This document shows positions 1 through 7,780 of a stretch of 62,015 bases of DNA, in pieces (positions within the stretch are counted from its first letter, which is position 1; the number at the start of each line of letters is the position of its first letter). A program made the position numbers and the translations under genes. The stretch is from Abditibacteriaceae bacterium (GTDB taxonomy: Bacteria > Armatimonadota > Abditibacteriia > Abditibacteriales > Abditibacteriaceae). Under the pieces are notes generated by a model. That model saw nothing but the letters and a program-made list of their open reading frames with translations. It was not told the DNA's origin and did not search any database. The DNA lies in assembly GCA_019239895.1 (NCBI GenBank), contig JAFAZH010000051.1, positions 1-62,015 on the forward strand. The letters run 5' to 3'.

Positions 1-162
1 CCCTGGTTCGACATTGTTCAGGGGCTAGTGATAATAGGTGGTGTGCTGCGTCTCGTTTATGTTTTTCTAAAAGCTTGTAAACAGGAACGACAACAATCAG
101 TCAACAAGCACAGCAACACCATAGAAGAATCCGACAGTGGCGGCTATCAGATAGTAGAGTAG
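1..162 (+). CDS. Small membrane protein, tail family A (5' truncated by window edge)
   Basis: The frame is open from base 1 to the stop at 160-162, so the start lies outside the window. The visible 53 residues hold one hydrophobic segment (about residues 5-25), a basic stretch (KACKQER) and the C-terminal tail TIEESDSGGYQIVE. The same tail, with nearly the same DNA, ends two minus-strand genes at 8239-8406 and 9484-9672. Basic residues just after the helix suggest that the tail is cytoplasmic (positive-inside rule). Its stop lies four bases before the start of a family B gene, the same A-then-B order seen at 8.2 kb. I recognise no known family and the function is unknown. Confidence 0.6.
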   Translation, partial: PWFDIVQGLVIIGGVLRLVYVFLKACKQERQQSVNKHSNTIEESDSGGYQIVE

Positions 163-166
163 AGTT

Positions 167-343
167 ATGGATGCCATAGATGCCCTATCAGAACTGTTTA
201 CCCCGGCAGGCATCCTTATCGGTTTCTATGTGGCGGTTGCGACTTATGCCTTTTGCCGTGATTGTAGGGAGTGGTGGCAGCGTAGACAGGTTGAAAGACT
301 CAAGCACATAGAACAACACAGCAGCACGGTGGAAGTGGATTAG
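167..343 (+). CDS. Small membrane protein, tail family B
   Basis: This 58-residue protein has one hydrophobic helix (about residues 12-30, PAGILIGFYVAVATYAF) followed by a basic amphipathic stretch (REWWQRRQVERLKH). It ends in IEQHSSTVEVD. The tail HSxTVEVD is shared with genes at 7266-7445 and 8053-8232 and with a decayed copy at 9395-9477, while the membrane parts are unrelated by eye. The start ATG lies four bases after the stop of the preceding family A gene, so the two are probably co-transcribed. The charge pattern predicts N-out, C-in topology. The evidence for it being real is the conserved tail, the repeated A-B order and the clean open frame. The function is unknown. Confidence 0.6.
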   Translation: MDAIDALSELFTPAGILIGFYVAVATYAFCRDCREWWQRRQVERLKHIEQHSSTVEVD

Positions 344-410
344 AGGGGTGCGGCTGAACTTACTGGGATTTTGTGCTGTAGCGGTCGGTTCGTACTTGTG
401 ACGTTGCTTT

Positions 411-569
411 ATGGGTGGCATCATCAGTTGGGGCATCTTGGTCTGCGTTCTCTATATACTTATAGCTGAGAAGTGGCATCTATGGTGCGAACGCGAGTTA
501 TCATCTTATACCGTGATTGAAGTAGCGGAAGATGGCAGCCACGTGCTGGTAGAAGAAGAAATAGCTTAG
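411..569 (+). CDS. Small membrane protein with acidic tail
   Basis: This 52-residue protein starts with a hydrophobic helix (residues 3-19, GIISWGILVCVLYILIA). A short charged stretch (EKWHLWCEREL) and an acidic tail (TVIEVAEDGSHVLVEEEIA) follow. The design matches the neighbouring families A and B (one helix, then a polar acidic tail), but the tail sequence differs and I see no second copy in the window. It sits 67 bases after the family B gene on the same strand. No convincing ribosome binding site precedes the ATG. I do not recognise a family. Confidence 0.45.
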   Translation: MGGIISWGILVCVLYILIAEKWHLWCERELSSYTVIEVAEDGSHVLVEEEIA

Positions 570-641
570 AGGTATAGAGAGTCGTCCGTGTATTAGCGCC
601 CAGTTTTGAGGCGTGCCATCATTTCTTTGGATGGTGAAATC

Positions 642-845
642 ATGGATAAAGATGAATCCGAAATACTTAGGCAACATCGCCAAGACCGGGTGAAATACCT
701 AACGCAACTAGCACGTTGGTTGTGCTGCATGATTCTCTTAGCCGTGTGGCAAATATGGGCACATTACCTATATGGAGAATGGAGTGTCTTCATTGTCTTG
801 CTTGTTTTCTTTATTTCTCAGTTGGTTGTAGTCCTCAAAAAATAA
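642..845 (+). CDS. Small two-helix membrane protein
   Basis: This 67-residue protein has a charged N-terminus (MDKDESEILRQHRQDRVKY) followed by two hydrophobic helices (about residues 22-40 and 46-64). It ends in VVVLKK without an acidic tail. The frame extends upstream to a TTG at 606, but the ATG at 642 gives a compact protein and is preceded by GGATGG. It closes the plus-strand group of tiny membrane-protein genes that starts at base 1. No family is recognised; a general small inner-membrane protein is all that can be said. Confidence 0.5.
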   Translation: MDKDESEILRQHRQDRVKYLTQLARWLCCMILLAVWQIWAHYLYGEWSVFIVLLVFFISQLVVVLKK

Positions 846-1026
846 CTTATGAGAAAAAGTGCCTACGCCGCGAGCGGTAAAGGTTAACCCCTTGTAATGT
901 AGCCCGCTAAGTGTTGAACAAATACCTCATCTTCCGTGTCCTTCTGTGTGCTTCTGTGGCTAAATCTAATCCTATAAATGGAGCAAGATTTGCTAACAGC
1001 GGCCCTGCATAGTAAAAGGATTTCTT

Positions 1027-1827
1027 ATGCTTACTGGACTCATGCCGTTAGGAGATGAAAACGAAGACAGGCTCTCGACGCCCTACGTCACCTACTTTTT
1101 AATCGCCATTAATATAGGCGTTTTCATTTTTCTGCAAGGAGCCGGGGCCAACGACCAGTTCACTTATGGTTATTCGGTCATTCCTTACGAGATCATCAGC
1201 GGCAGAGATATTGTGACTCCCATTCAGACAGGCTTTGGAAGTCATAATGTCATTCCAGAGGCTCCCGGCCCGATGCCGATTTACCTAACGATTCTGACGG
1301 CTATGTTTATGCACGGCAGTTGGATGCACCTGCTGGGCAATATGCTGTACATGTGGATTTTCGGTGATAATGTCGAGGACGCTCTGGGCCACGCCAAATT
1401 TTTAGCTTTCTACCTGCTCTGTGGCCTGGGGGCGACTTTTGCCCATATTGGGGCGACGCTCATGTTTCATCAGGACACTCTGATGCCTTCGCTGGGAGCT
1501 TCCGGTGCGATAGCTGGCGTCTTAGGGGGTTATATCGTGATGTATCCCACCCGTCGCGTCCGGGTTCTGCTGGGCTATTTCCTGGTGGATTTACCCGCTT
1601 TCATCGTAATCGGGTTTTGGATCATCACCCAGATAGTGAGTGGCGTTGGCTCTATCGCTCGCACCGAACAGACCAGTGGCGGTGGCGTGGCCTACTTTGC
1701 GCACATTGGCGGCGTGCTAACGGGTGTCCTGCTCATTTCTCTCTTCCGCAATCCTGATGTTCATGCTCGTGTCCGCCAGCGGATGGACTTGCCCGCCAGT
1801 CAACCCCCTTATGGCAATCCTTATTAG
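1027..1827 (+). CDS. Rhomboid family intramembrane serine protease
   Basis: Rhomboids cut transmembrane substrates inside the membrane with a Ser-His dyad. This 266-residue protein shows the family landmarks in order: the helix 2 motif HGSWMHLLGNMLYMW with the loop FGDNVED, the catalytic serine in GASGAIAGVLGGY, and the catalytic histidine in the last helix (AHIGGVLTGVL). About six hydrophobic segments are visible, as expected for the basic bacterial form. AAAAGGA lies a few bases before the ATG. It stands alone on the plus strand, 181 bases after the microprotein genes. Single-helix proteins like those neighbours are the type of substrate rhomboids cleave, but any link is speculation. Confidence 0.93.
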   Translation: MLTGLMPLGDENEDRLSTPYVTYFLIAINIGVFIFLQGAGANDQFTYGYSVIPYEIISGRDIVTPIQTGFGSHNVIPEAPGPMPIYLTILTAMFMHGSWMHLLGNMLYMWIFGDNVEDALGHAKFLAFYLLCGLGATFAHIGATLMFHQDTLMPSLGASGAIAGVLGGYIVMYPTRRVRVLLGYFLVDLPAFIVIGFWIITQIVSGVGSIARTEQTSGGGVAYFAHIGGVLTGVLLISLFRNPDVHARVRQRMDLPASQPPYGNPY

Positions 1828-1953
1828 CTGATAGATTACCTGCTGGCTCCTAGCCATGCCGTAGGTAGCAGTCTGTAGCTATCAGTGGTAGAACTTTATG
1901 CAAGCCGCGGGTCTAAATAATCAGGATAAGTTCAACAGTGGCAGGAGGTCAGG

Positions 1954-2337
1954 GTGTCGGTTTGCGTGACAGAAGGCATTAAGGTCAGCGTGAAGACGCA
2001 GTATTTAACAGAAGAGTCAGAACCGGAAAATCATAAATGGTTCTTTGCGTATCAGATTACTATTGAGAACGAAGGACACAAAGCCGCACAACTGCTGACC
2101 CGGCACTGGATAATCAAGGATGGACATAGTCAGGTTGAGGAAGTGCAAGGCGAGGGCGTTGTAGGCCAAACGCCAGTCATTGAGCCAGGTCAATCGTTCA
2201 CCTATACCAGTTGGTGCCCCTTACGCACGGAATACGGCATCATGCGCGGCAGTTATGGCATGGTTCGCCCCAACGGGGAAACGTTTGCAGCTACCATCGC
2301 CCCTTTTGCCCTGCTGCCCTACTACATGCTTAATTGA
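1954..2337 (+). CDS. apaG: ApaG domain protein
   Basis: This 127-residue protein matches ApaG over its whole length. It carries the N-terminal beta strand IKVSVKTQYLTEES, the block FFAYQITIENEG, the tail of the strand RHWIIKDG, then EVQGEGVVGQTPVI and YGIMRGSYGMV. ApaG is a small fibronectin-III-like beta sandwich linked in enterobacteria to Co/Mg resistance and to diadenosine tetraphosphate metabolism; its biochemical role is not settled. The start is a GTG at 1954, chosen because AGGAGG lies five bases upstream. It has no close operon partner. Confidence 0.9.
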   Translation: MSVCVTEGIKVSVKTQYLTEESEPENHKWFFAYQITIENEGHKAAQLLTRHWIIKDGHSQVEEVQGEGVVGQTPVIEPGQSFTYTSWCPLRTEYGIMRGSYGMVRPNGETFAATIAPFALLPYYMLN

Positions 2338-2348
2338 ATCTAAAAACT

Positions 2349-2453
2349 TAACCACCAATAGACACGGATAAACGAGGATAGAAGATCGAGGATGGCGGAT
2401 CGAGTATCTATCATCCAGCATCATCTGTGTCCATCCGTGTTCATCGGTGGTTA
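2349..2453. repeat. Imperfect inverted repeat (dispersed-type)
   Basis: The ends of this intergenic stretch are inverted copies of about 21 bases: TAACCACCAATAGACACGGAT on the left and, on the opposite strand, TAACCACCGATGAACACGGA on the right, with roughly 60 bases between them. Similar 'AACCACCGATGAACACGGATG' sequences are dispersed in many unrelated bacterial genomes. It separates apaG from the rhodanese gene. The region at about 935-960 (TCCGTGTCCTTCTGTGTGCT) looks like a relative. Confidence 0.6.
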
Positions 2454-2466
2454 AAATCTATTTATT

Positions 2467-2880
2467 ATGGCACTAAAGAAAATTATGGCACTAAAGAAAA
2501 ACTTTACTGATTTAGCGAACGAGGCCAAAAGCCGCATCCGCGAGATAACTCCTCAGGAAGTCGCTCAAAAGCTAAACAACCGCGCCGCCGGTTGGGTATT
2601 AATTGATGTACGGGAGAACGACGAGTTTCGCGCTGGTCATCTGCCTGGAGCGCGGGGCATTGGGCGCGGCGTCCTCGAATATCACATCGCGGACGAAGTG
2701 CCGGACACAGAAACGGAGATTATCCTCTATTGTCGTGGCGGCAACCGTTCAGCCCTGGCCGCTGATGCCCTGCGTGAAATGGGTTACACCAATGTTTTCT
2801 CGATGAGTGGCGGGTATCGGGAGTGGACTCAAGACGCAGCACGTCCGGTGACAACAGAAGGCGAACCGATTCAGCACTAA
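2467..2880 (+). CDS. Rhodanese domain protein
   Basis: A single rhodanese domain covers residues about 25-128 of 137. The strand WVLIDVRENDEFRAGHLPGA is diagnostic, and the catalytic loop is YCRGGNRS with the active-site cysteine. Rhodaneses of this size move sulfane sulfur or act as thiosulfate sulfurtransferases in the cytoplasm. The N-terminus is odd: an 18-base direct duplication gives MALKKIMALKKN, so the start could equally be the second ATG at 2485. No clear ribosome binding site decides between them. Confidence 0.9.
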   Translation: MALKKIMALKKNFTDLANEAKSRIREITPQEVAQKLNNRAAGWVLIDVRENDEFRAGHLPGARGIGRGVLEYHIADEVPDTETEIILYCRGGNRSALAADALREMGYTNVFSMSGGYREWTQDAARPVTTEGEPIQH

Positions 2881-2940
2881 GCCGTTCATGTGGAGGAACT
2901 TCTTCCTCCCCTCCTGTCACCAAGCTATTAAACTCATCTC

Positions 2941-3780
2941 ATGACAACGCTTGATGCCAGCCAACTGCCATTTTTACTACGACTCTTGGATGACGACTCA
3001 CCACAGGTGCGCGATAAAGTAGCCAAGGCTCTACGCCGCTTGGGGCCGGGAGTGCGGAGTGAAATCCGTGAACTGGGAGTGCCGCTCACCGACGAGCAAA
3101 TGGCTTTGTTAGAAGCCATTTTACCTTCTGAAGCACCTGAAGCCGTCGCTGCCAAGGGCAATCCCTGGCTCTACTGGATGCGGCTGGGCGATGAATACGA
3201 AAAGTTAGAGGCCGCTTTTAGCCTGCTGGCCGAATGGCACTTAGGGCATGATTATCCAGCACAGCTTGCCGATTTGTTGGATGAACTGGCGCAGGAGTTC
3301 TGGGAATCCGGTCATTTGCCGGACAGTGAAGCTCTCAGCGTGTTCTTGTTTCACCAAAAGGGCTTTCGCGGAGTCGAACCGAACCACTATTATGAGCCGG
3401 GCAATAGCAATCTCGTTTCAGTGATCGAATCTCGGCACGGCTTGCCGATTAGTTTAGCGAGCGTTTTTATGTTAGTCGGCAAACGCCTGGGCCTGGAAAT
3501 CTATGGCTGCAACTTCCCCGGCCATTTTCTGGCCCGCGCTCGGCAGGGCGCAGAGGACATTATTTTCGATTGCTTCAATGCAGGCCGTATGCTCTCTAAA
3601 TCCGAAGTCGAGGCCCTTTATAAAGCAATTCCCGCTGAAATGGCCTCCCCTACACCAGCAGTAACGATGATCGCCCGTGTTTTGAGCAACATGGCAGTCG
3701 CTTTCGACCATGAGGGCGAGAAGGTCAAGATGCAGTTCATCTTAACCCTGCTTAGCGAACTGCACGACGCGATGAAATAA
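2941..3780 (+). CDS. SirB1/transglutaminase-like (TPR-type) protein
   Basis: Residues about 100-230 of 279 match the SirB1 / transglutaminase-core-2 family. The key block is NSNLVSVIESRHGLPISLAS followed by VFMLVGKRLGLEIYGCNFPG and the histidine strand HFLARA. In this family an active-site-like Cys-His pair is kept, but the reaction is unproven. The N-terminal 60 residues (LLRLLDDDSPQVRDKVAKAL) look like one HEAT-like helical repeat. The gene lies 60 bases after the rhodanese gene on the same strand and may share its transcript. It is convergent with the lipoprotein gene that follows. Confidence 0.8.
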   Translation: MTTLDASQLPFLLRLLDDDSPQVRDKVAKALRRLGPGVRSEIRELGVPLTDEQMALLEAILPSEAPEAVAAKGNPWLYWMRLGDEYEKLEAAFSLLAEWHLGHDYPAQLADLLDELAQEFWESGHLPDSEALSVFLFHQKGFRGVEPNHYYEPGNSNLVSVIESRHGLPISLASVFMLVGKRLGLEIYGCNFPGHFLARARQGAEDIIFDCFNAGRMLSKSEVEALYKAIPAEMASPTPAVTMIARVLSNMAVAFDHEGEKVKMQFILTLLSELHDAMK

Positions 3781-3820
3781 TAGTCCCAGCGGCATCTTCC
3801 ACTTATTAAGCCTCTGGCGT

Positions 3821-4294
3821 TTATTTAGTGCTAGTTTCCAGCGCCGTAATTTTCTGTTGACCATCCCGCTTGGCAACAGTCAGCAAGAGCACCGCATTTT
3901 TAGGAGTATCAGCAGCGACCACTGTCTTGGCTGCCTCCTGGCTTTGAATCCGCCAGTTCGTCAAACTCTCCGCCCTAGCCCCAGTCGCTTGGAAGGACTT
4001 TGAGAATGAAGTGATAAAACCCGTGCGGAAACCACCTTTCGCCGCTTCATTAGGCAGGGCATTATACTGGGCACCAACGTTGACCCCTAAAGACGTGAAA
4101 GTTTCCCAATCTATGAGGTTCTCAGCAGCGGTATCCCCATTGGCCAGACGGGTAAAAGCATCCTTGGCAAAATCAACATCTGTCTTAGCAACGCCAGGAT
4201 TAGAGCTACTGCCTGTGGAACCACTATTATTGGCGCAGCTTGTCACAATTGCCACCAGACACAGGTAGAACATCAAACGACAGACTTGCTTCAT
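3821..4294 (-). CDS. Putative lipoprotein, unknown function
   Basis: This 157-residue protein begins with a lipoprotein signal (MKQVCRLMFYLCLVAIVTSC) whose cysteine 20 would be lipidated. A Ser/Gly-rich linker (ANNSGSTGSSSNPG) leads into a mixed domain containing DFAKDAFTRLANGDTAAENL and, near the end, VLLLTVAKRDGQQKITALE. The layout resembles small NTF2-like secreted domains, but I cannot assign a family. The start has AAGGAGA six bases upstream. Its downstream neighbour on the opposite strand is convergent; upstream on the same strand is a small coiled-coil gene. Confidence 0.7.
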   Translation of the reverse strand: MKQVCRLMFYLCLVAIVTSCANNSGSTGSSSNPGVAKTDVDFAKDAFTRLANGDTAAENLIDWETFTSLGVNVGAQYNALPNEAAKGGFRTGFITSFSKSFQATGARAESLTNWRIQSQEAAKTVVAADTPKNAVLLLTVAKRDGQQKITALETSTK

Positions 4295-4318
4295 GGCTTC
4301 TCCTTACGGTTGCCTACA

Positions 4319-4525
4319 TTAGCCAGCAAGTTTAGACTCCTGCTCTTCTGATAAATCTTCCACCCGTTCCTCCAGAGCCTCGACCCGTTCTTCTAACTTC
4401 TTGAGGCGTGAAACTGTCGAAACGGGCTGGTTAAATTGCATATCGCTCGTATTATTAGCATGGGGCTTGCTGAGTTCAGATGCGGGTGTCGAGGGTTGCG
4501 GCTGGCCTAAATTTTCTTCGCTCAT
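4319..4525 (-). CDS. Small coiled-coil protein
   Basis: This 68-residue protein has a polar, proline-rich first half and a heptad-like second half (LKKLEERVEALEERVEDLSE) predicted to form a short coiled coil. It has no signal peptide or membrane segment. It lies 24 bases upstream of the lipoprotein gene on the same strand and could be in its operon. A low-complexity heptad protein gives no functional hint. Confidence 0.5.
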   Translation of the reverse strand: MSEENLGQPQPSTPASELSKPHANNTSDMQFNQPVSTVSRLKKLEERVEALEERVEDLSEEQESKLAG

Positions 4526-4657
4526 GGGGAATAATCCTCAATATTCATTAGTACAAGTAGTGCTTTAACTTATCATAATTGCGGATATGTTGTATAGAGC
4601 GGTTTCTGAGAATTCTCTCAGAATTGTTTTAATCCGGCAGCGGCCCCGGACACTACC

Positions 4658-5089
4658 TTATTCAATACTCGCAGAGGCTATGGTTGGCACACGCAAGGAG
4701 AGTGGCGGACGCACCATTTTTTTTATGAGTTCTTCCAGAGCTTTTTCCAGGTTGCTCCCCACGCCACAATGCACCGGTGAAGTTTGAATAATGGTGCTGC
4801 GCGGCGCGACCAACCAGTGGAAACGCGAGCGTTGGGGCAACTGGCCGATCACTCCCGCAGCGGCACCTCCCGCGCAGATCAGCGGGATGGTCTGCAAGTG
4901 GGCTTCAACCAGAGGGACATCTATGGTGGGGGATAAGGTCATCAGTCGTTGCTGGTCAAGTTCGATGCAAGCGCGGAGGAAGCTCTGGGTTGGGCAGAAC
5001 AGAATAACCCCGGCGTTGAGAAACTCTGCACGCTCAACTAGTGGCACTACACGGATAATGGCATAGTCAAACGTGCATTTGTCGGGCAT
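4658..5089 (-). CDS. DUF3037 protein
   Basis: This 143-residue protein has the DUF3037 layout: an N-terminal strand FDYAIIRVVPLVERAEFLNA followed by GVILFCPTQSFLRACIELD, and the C-terminal HWLVAPRSTIIQTSPVHCG. The alternative start six codons upstream (MWRRPIM) would overlap the previous gene further. The frame overlaps the 3' end of the HipA-like kinase gene by 23 bases, so the two are translationally coupled. DUF3037 genes are known to pair with HipA-type kinase genes in other bacteria. The role of the pair is not established. Confidence 0.8.
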   Translation of the reverse strand: MPDKCTFDYAIIRVVPLVERAEFLNAGVILFCPTQSFLRACIELDQQRLMTLSPTIDVPLVEAHLQTIPLICAGGAAAGVIGQLPQRSRFHWLVAPRSTIIQTSPVHCGVGSNLEKALEELIKKMVRPPLSLRVPTIASASIE

Positions 5090-5888
5090 GATGGGCCTCC
5101 TCCACAAAGCTTCGGGGCAGTTCCAAACGCTTTAATAGATAGGTAACATAGGCGGCGCGATGTTCTTGTAGGCTGGCAAACTGCGGGGCATCGGTAAGCC
5201 AGCCATCTGGAATTAGTTCAATGATATAGGTGATAATTTCAGGTGTCAGCCGTTGCGCCAGGGCCGCATCAACTTCAAGCAGCGCATCGGCCCAGGGCAG
5301 CAAAACGTGGTCTTTAATCTGTGGGAAAGGGCTTTGGCTACGCTCCATGTAGGCATCCCAACTGTGATGAAAATAGAGCGCCGCCCCGTGATCTATCAGC
5401 CACAACCGCTGGTGCCAGACGAGCATATTCGTGTTACGCGCCGAGCGATCTACATTGGTCGTGTAGGCATCAAGCCACACAATAGCCGACGCCAAGCCCG
5501 GCTCTTGCGCCACCGGGCGCGGCACGAGCGGGTCGAAGGTAATGGCTCCGGGTAGATAATCAAGCGCCAGATTCAGTCCAGCGCTGGCTTTAATCAGGGC
5601 ACGGATTTCCGAATCGGGTTCATTGCTCCCTAAGACTGGGTCTAATTCAATGAAGACAAGCTCCGGCACGCGCAAACCCAGAACACGAGCGATTTGCCCT
5701 ACTACCAATTCAGCGATGAGGGCTTTAGGGCCTTGCCCGGCTCCTCTGAACTTCAGCACATAAATGCCATCATCATCCGCTTCCACAATCGCTGGCAGTG
5801 ACCCGCCCTCACGCAGCGGAGTAACATAGCGGGTGGCCGTGACGGTTCTCAGAGCTACATTCTCTTTAGATATGGCTTCAGCATCCAT
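5067..5888 (-). CDS. HipA-like kinase family protein
   Basis: This 273-residue protein (from the internal ATG at 5888) shows a minimal HipA-type kinase fold. It has the phosphate-binding beta strand YVLKFRGAGQGPKALIAELV, the catalytic loop DAYTTNVDRSARNTNML and the metal-binding WLIDHGAALYF. HipA kinases phosphorylate a protein substrate and stall growth, usually under control of a DNA-binding HipB. No HipB-like gene is adjacent. Instead the partner is the overlapping DUF3037 gene. The open frame runs 46 codons further upstream, but that extension is Arg/Cys-rich and unlike the family. A stand-alone signalling or toxin-type kinase is an inference. Confidence 0.8.
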   Translation of the reverse strand: MDAEAISKENVALRTVTATRYVTPLREGGSLPAIVEADDDGIYVLKFRGAGQGPKALIAELVVGQIARVLGLRVPELVFIELDPVLGSNEPDSEIRALIKASAGLNLALDYLPGAITFDPLVPRPVAQEPGLASAIVWLDAYTTNVDRSARNTNMLVWHQRLWLIDHGAALYFHHSWDAYMERSQSPFPQIKDHVLLPWADALLEVDAALAQRLTPEIITYIIELIPDGWLTDAPQFASLQEHRAAYVTYLLKRLELPRSFVEEAHHARQMHV

Positions 5889-6045
5889 TAGGGTATGAGT
5901 GTAGCTTAAAGCGCATAAAACCAGGGGAATCCTACTCCGATTCCTGCGCCGCTCCCACCTTATAAAATCGGGGCAATGGAACTGGCTGCACTTGCAGCCA
6001 TAGGCAAAAAGCAGTAAGATATTCAAGGTCGCAACAGCAATAACA

Positions 6046-6117
<72 letters not shown>

Positions 6118-6181
6118 TTAAACTTTTAACTGCACGCTTAGTGCTGCAAGGCCCCAGCGGATTTATTATGCTCTCAACAAC

Positions 6182-6205
6182 CCTCTAAATAGCTTCATTT
6201 AGAGG
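6182..6205. repeat. 9-bp perfect hairpin after the tRNA
   Basis: CCTCTAAAT, a six-base loop and ATTTAGAGG form a perfect stem about 65 bases after tRNA-Val. The plus strand continues with AAAAAC and the minus strand with GTTGTTG, so neither side has a proper U tract. It may end the tRNA transcript weakly, but I would not call it an intrinsic terminator. Confidence 0.35.
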
Positions 6206-6335
6206 AAAAACGAGAAAGCCAGCACTACCTTTACCATTTCAGACACTCCAGACTCAAGCGTTTTTACCGATATTCCGGTGCCTGAACTTGCCGACTGAAT
6301 GGAGCGATTAAGCTCCGGGTATGGGTTCTGTCTGT

Positions 6336-6908
6336 TTATCGGGGCGCAATAACTTGCTCCAAGCCGACATCAATATACTGTCCACCTGTGGTTTGATGGC
6401 AATGCACAGCCATGACATTCTTCGCATTGGACATGATGGCTCGATGCGCTCCGGCAGCCAGGGGTTTTCTTTCGTAGCCGACAATGTAGCCTTTGGCCGA
6501 GTAAACCAAGGTACCGTTGATGTAGATTTCGACAGCTTCATCGTGGTAGTCGCGCACATTGATTGGAACAGCGGTGATGGTGCCGGGATTAAAGGTGCGC
6601 CGGAGCCAGATGTCGGATGTTTTCCACACCGTTCCCAGTCTGCCGATGTGAGGTGTGATGTGGGTTCCAAACCCACCCTGACCGGTGTGCCATTTTGAGT
6701 CATTGAAATCTTTTTGGTGCCATGCAGCAGGCGGCGCGGCGAAAGTATATTTCCAAGTCTGACTTACTTTTTCCGAAGTCGGAACGATGGTGCGATAAAT
6801 GGGAGACGAAGATTTGCGCGGCTTCGGTTTGGCTGTACTACTGGGCGGCAGTAAAACAGACACCGTGCTGGTTAGACACAGTGCGCATGAAAGATGTTTA
6901 AAATTCAT
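6336..6908 (-). CDS. Secreted galactose-binding-like beta-sandwich protein
   Basis: This 190-residue protein has a signal peptide (about residues 1-26, MNFKHLSCALCLTSTVSVLL then PPSSTA). It then forms a single jelly-roll-type domain: WKYTFAAPPAAWHQKDFNDS, KWHTGQGGFGTH, TVWKTSDIWLRRTF and VEIYINGTLVYSAKGY. The order 'DS.W..G..GFG...W...DIWLRR.F..........NG' is typical of the sandwich domains attached to bacterial glycoside hydrolases. No catalytic domain is present, so it is probably a free-standing carbohydrate- or surface-binding module. It has no operon partner. A second frame inside it is a shadow. Confidence 0.65.
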   Translation of the reverse strand: MNFKHLSCALCLTSTVSVLLPPSSTAKPKPRKSSSPIYRTIVPTSEKVSQTWKYTFAAPPAAWHQKDFNDSKWHTGQGGFGTHITPHIGRLGTVWKTSDIWLRRTFNPGTITAVPINVRDYHDEAVEIYINGTLVYSAKGYIVGYERKPLAAGAHRAIMSNAKNVMAVHCHQTTGGQYIDVGLEQVIAPR

Positions 6909-7048
6909 AGGAAAGTCACTTGAGAAATATGTTTAAAAGAACTTCATGTTATGACAATTGGCAATATAACATACGGTCAAGCCTCACGCAGTAAGAAATC
7001 GCACTATAGGGATTGGTTATCGTGGCGTATAAGGGCAGGAATGGCTTT

Positions 7049-7152
7049 TGATATAATCTTGACATGATAGAGCCAGTGGCCTTGGTAGACTCCGGCCAAC
7101 TATGTTCTATTGAATTCGGATCAAGACACCAGGCCACTGGATGCTCATTTTT
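7049..7152 (+). ncRNA. Candidate small structured RNA
   Basis: An extended -10 element (TGATATAAT, 7049-7057) would start transcription near 7064. About nine bases later comes a perfect 10-bp stem (CCAGTGGCCT at 7073-7082 with AGGCCACTGG at 7131-7140), prolonged by GGT/ACC after one bulged base. TTTTT follows at 7148-7152. The loop is 40 nt. The 317-base stretch from 6949 to 7265 has no convincing protein gene: open frames on both strands here match no family I know. The U tract is seven bases from the stem, so terminator function is doubtful. Confidence 0.25.
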
Positions 7153-7265
7153 ATTACGCTTCGAGCTTCCCTTAGTCCCCTCTGGGAGATACACGGACCT
7201 TACCCCACCTGGGAAGAAGCCTTTAGCCGTAAACCAGCTCACACCCCACACTGACGCGCCACGTT

Positions 7266-7445
7266 CTAATCTACTTCTACGGTCACGCTATGGAGCGCGA
7301 TGGCCTGCTGTGCGTGGTGCCGCTGTGCCAAGCGGTACTGGAGGGTGTTATAGATGATGCCCACTAACACTAAAAGGCACCCAGGCAGCAGGCACTTGGC
7401 GATGTCAGAGAGGATTGGCAAGATGTCTGAAACGTTGTGAAGCAT
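7266..7445 (-). CDS. Small membrane protein, tail family B
   Basis: This 59-residue protein has one long hydrophobic helix (about residues 17-32, KCLLPGCLLVLVGIIY), a basic/His-rich stretch (QYRLAQRHHAQQ) and the tail ALHSVTVEVD, shared with family B genes at 167-343 and 8053-8232. The DNA of the tail differs at several third positions from the other copies (GTAGAAGTAGAT against GTGGAAGTGGAT) while the protein is kept, which argues for selection on the peptide. AAGG lies close before the ATG. No family A gene directly precedes this copy; the nearest upstream gene on this strand is the frameshifted small membrane protein at 7781-7995. The function is unknown. Confidence 0.6.
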   Translation of the reverse strand: MLHNVSDILPILSDIAKCLLPGCLLVLVGIIYNTLQYRLAQRHHAQQAIALHSVTVEVD

Positions 7446-7780
7446 AACCTTAGCTTACCACTGCAAAGTGGCCGCCGAGATGCTTTTAGCTGGGATGCTT
7501 CTAGCAGAGTTGGGGTTGCCAGCAATGGGTGTTGCAGTAGAGTCTGTTAGGTCATAATTCGTCACAGCGCACGCTCAGGACTCAGGACGGCAACACCGCG
7601 ACACTGGCCTGGTGGGGTTTCTGTCGAAAGTGGCTGCCCTGAAATTTTCTGAAAAAGTTTTGAAGGGGTAGGGGGCTAAGAGTATGAAATTATGGAAGGG
7701 TGCTGTCAGACGGGGTTAAGGGAGTGGGTTAGAGAGGGGTAAGCGGCGTCTTGTTAGGCCAGGCGGTTTTTGTGACGGCG
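7446..7780. other. Intergenic stretch without a supported gene
   Basis: This stretch of 335 bases lies between two minus-strand microprotein genes. A minus-strand frame ending in SISAATLQW and starting near a GTG at about 7560 could encode some 36 polar residues, but it has no hydrophobic helix or shared tail and I do not call it. No hairpin with a U tract or repeat stands out. Confidence 0.4.

Noticed and set aside
6182..6205. Intrinsic terminator after tRNA-Val
   Set aside because: The stem is AT-rich and no U tract follows on either strand; listed only as a hairpin.
6949..7251. 100-codon minus-strand frame with KNEHPVAWCLDP, vaguely like a DNA methylase end
   Set aside because: The similarity is limited to a few residues (no HPTVKP), and no other methylase motif is nearby.
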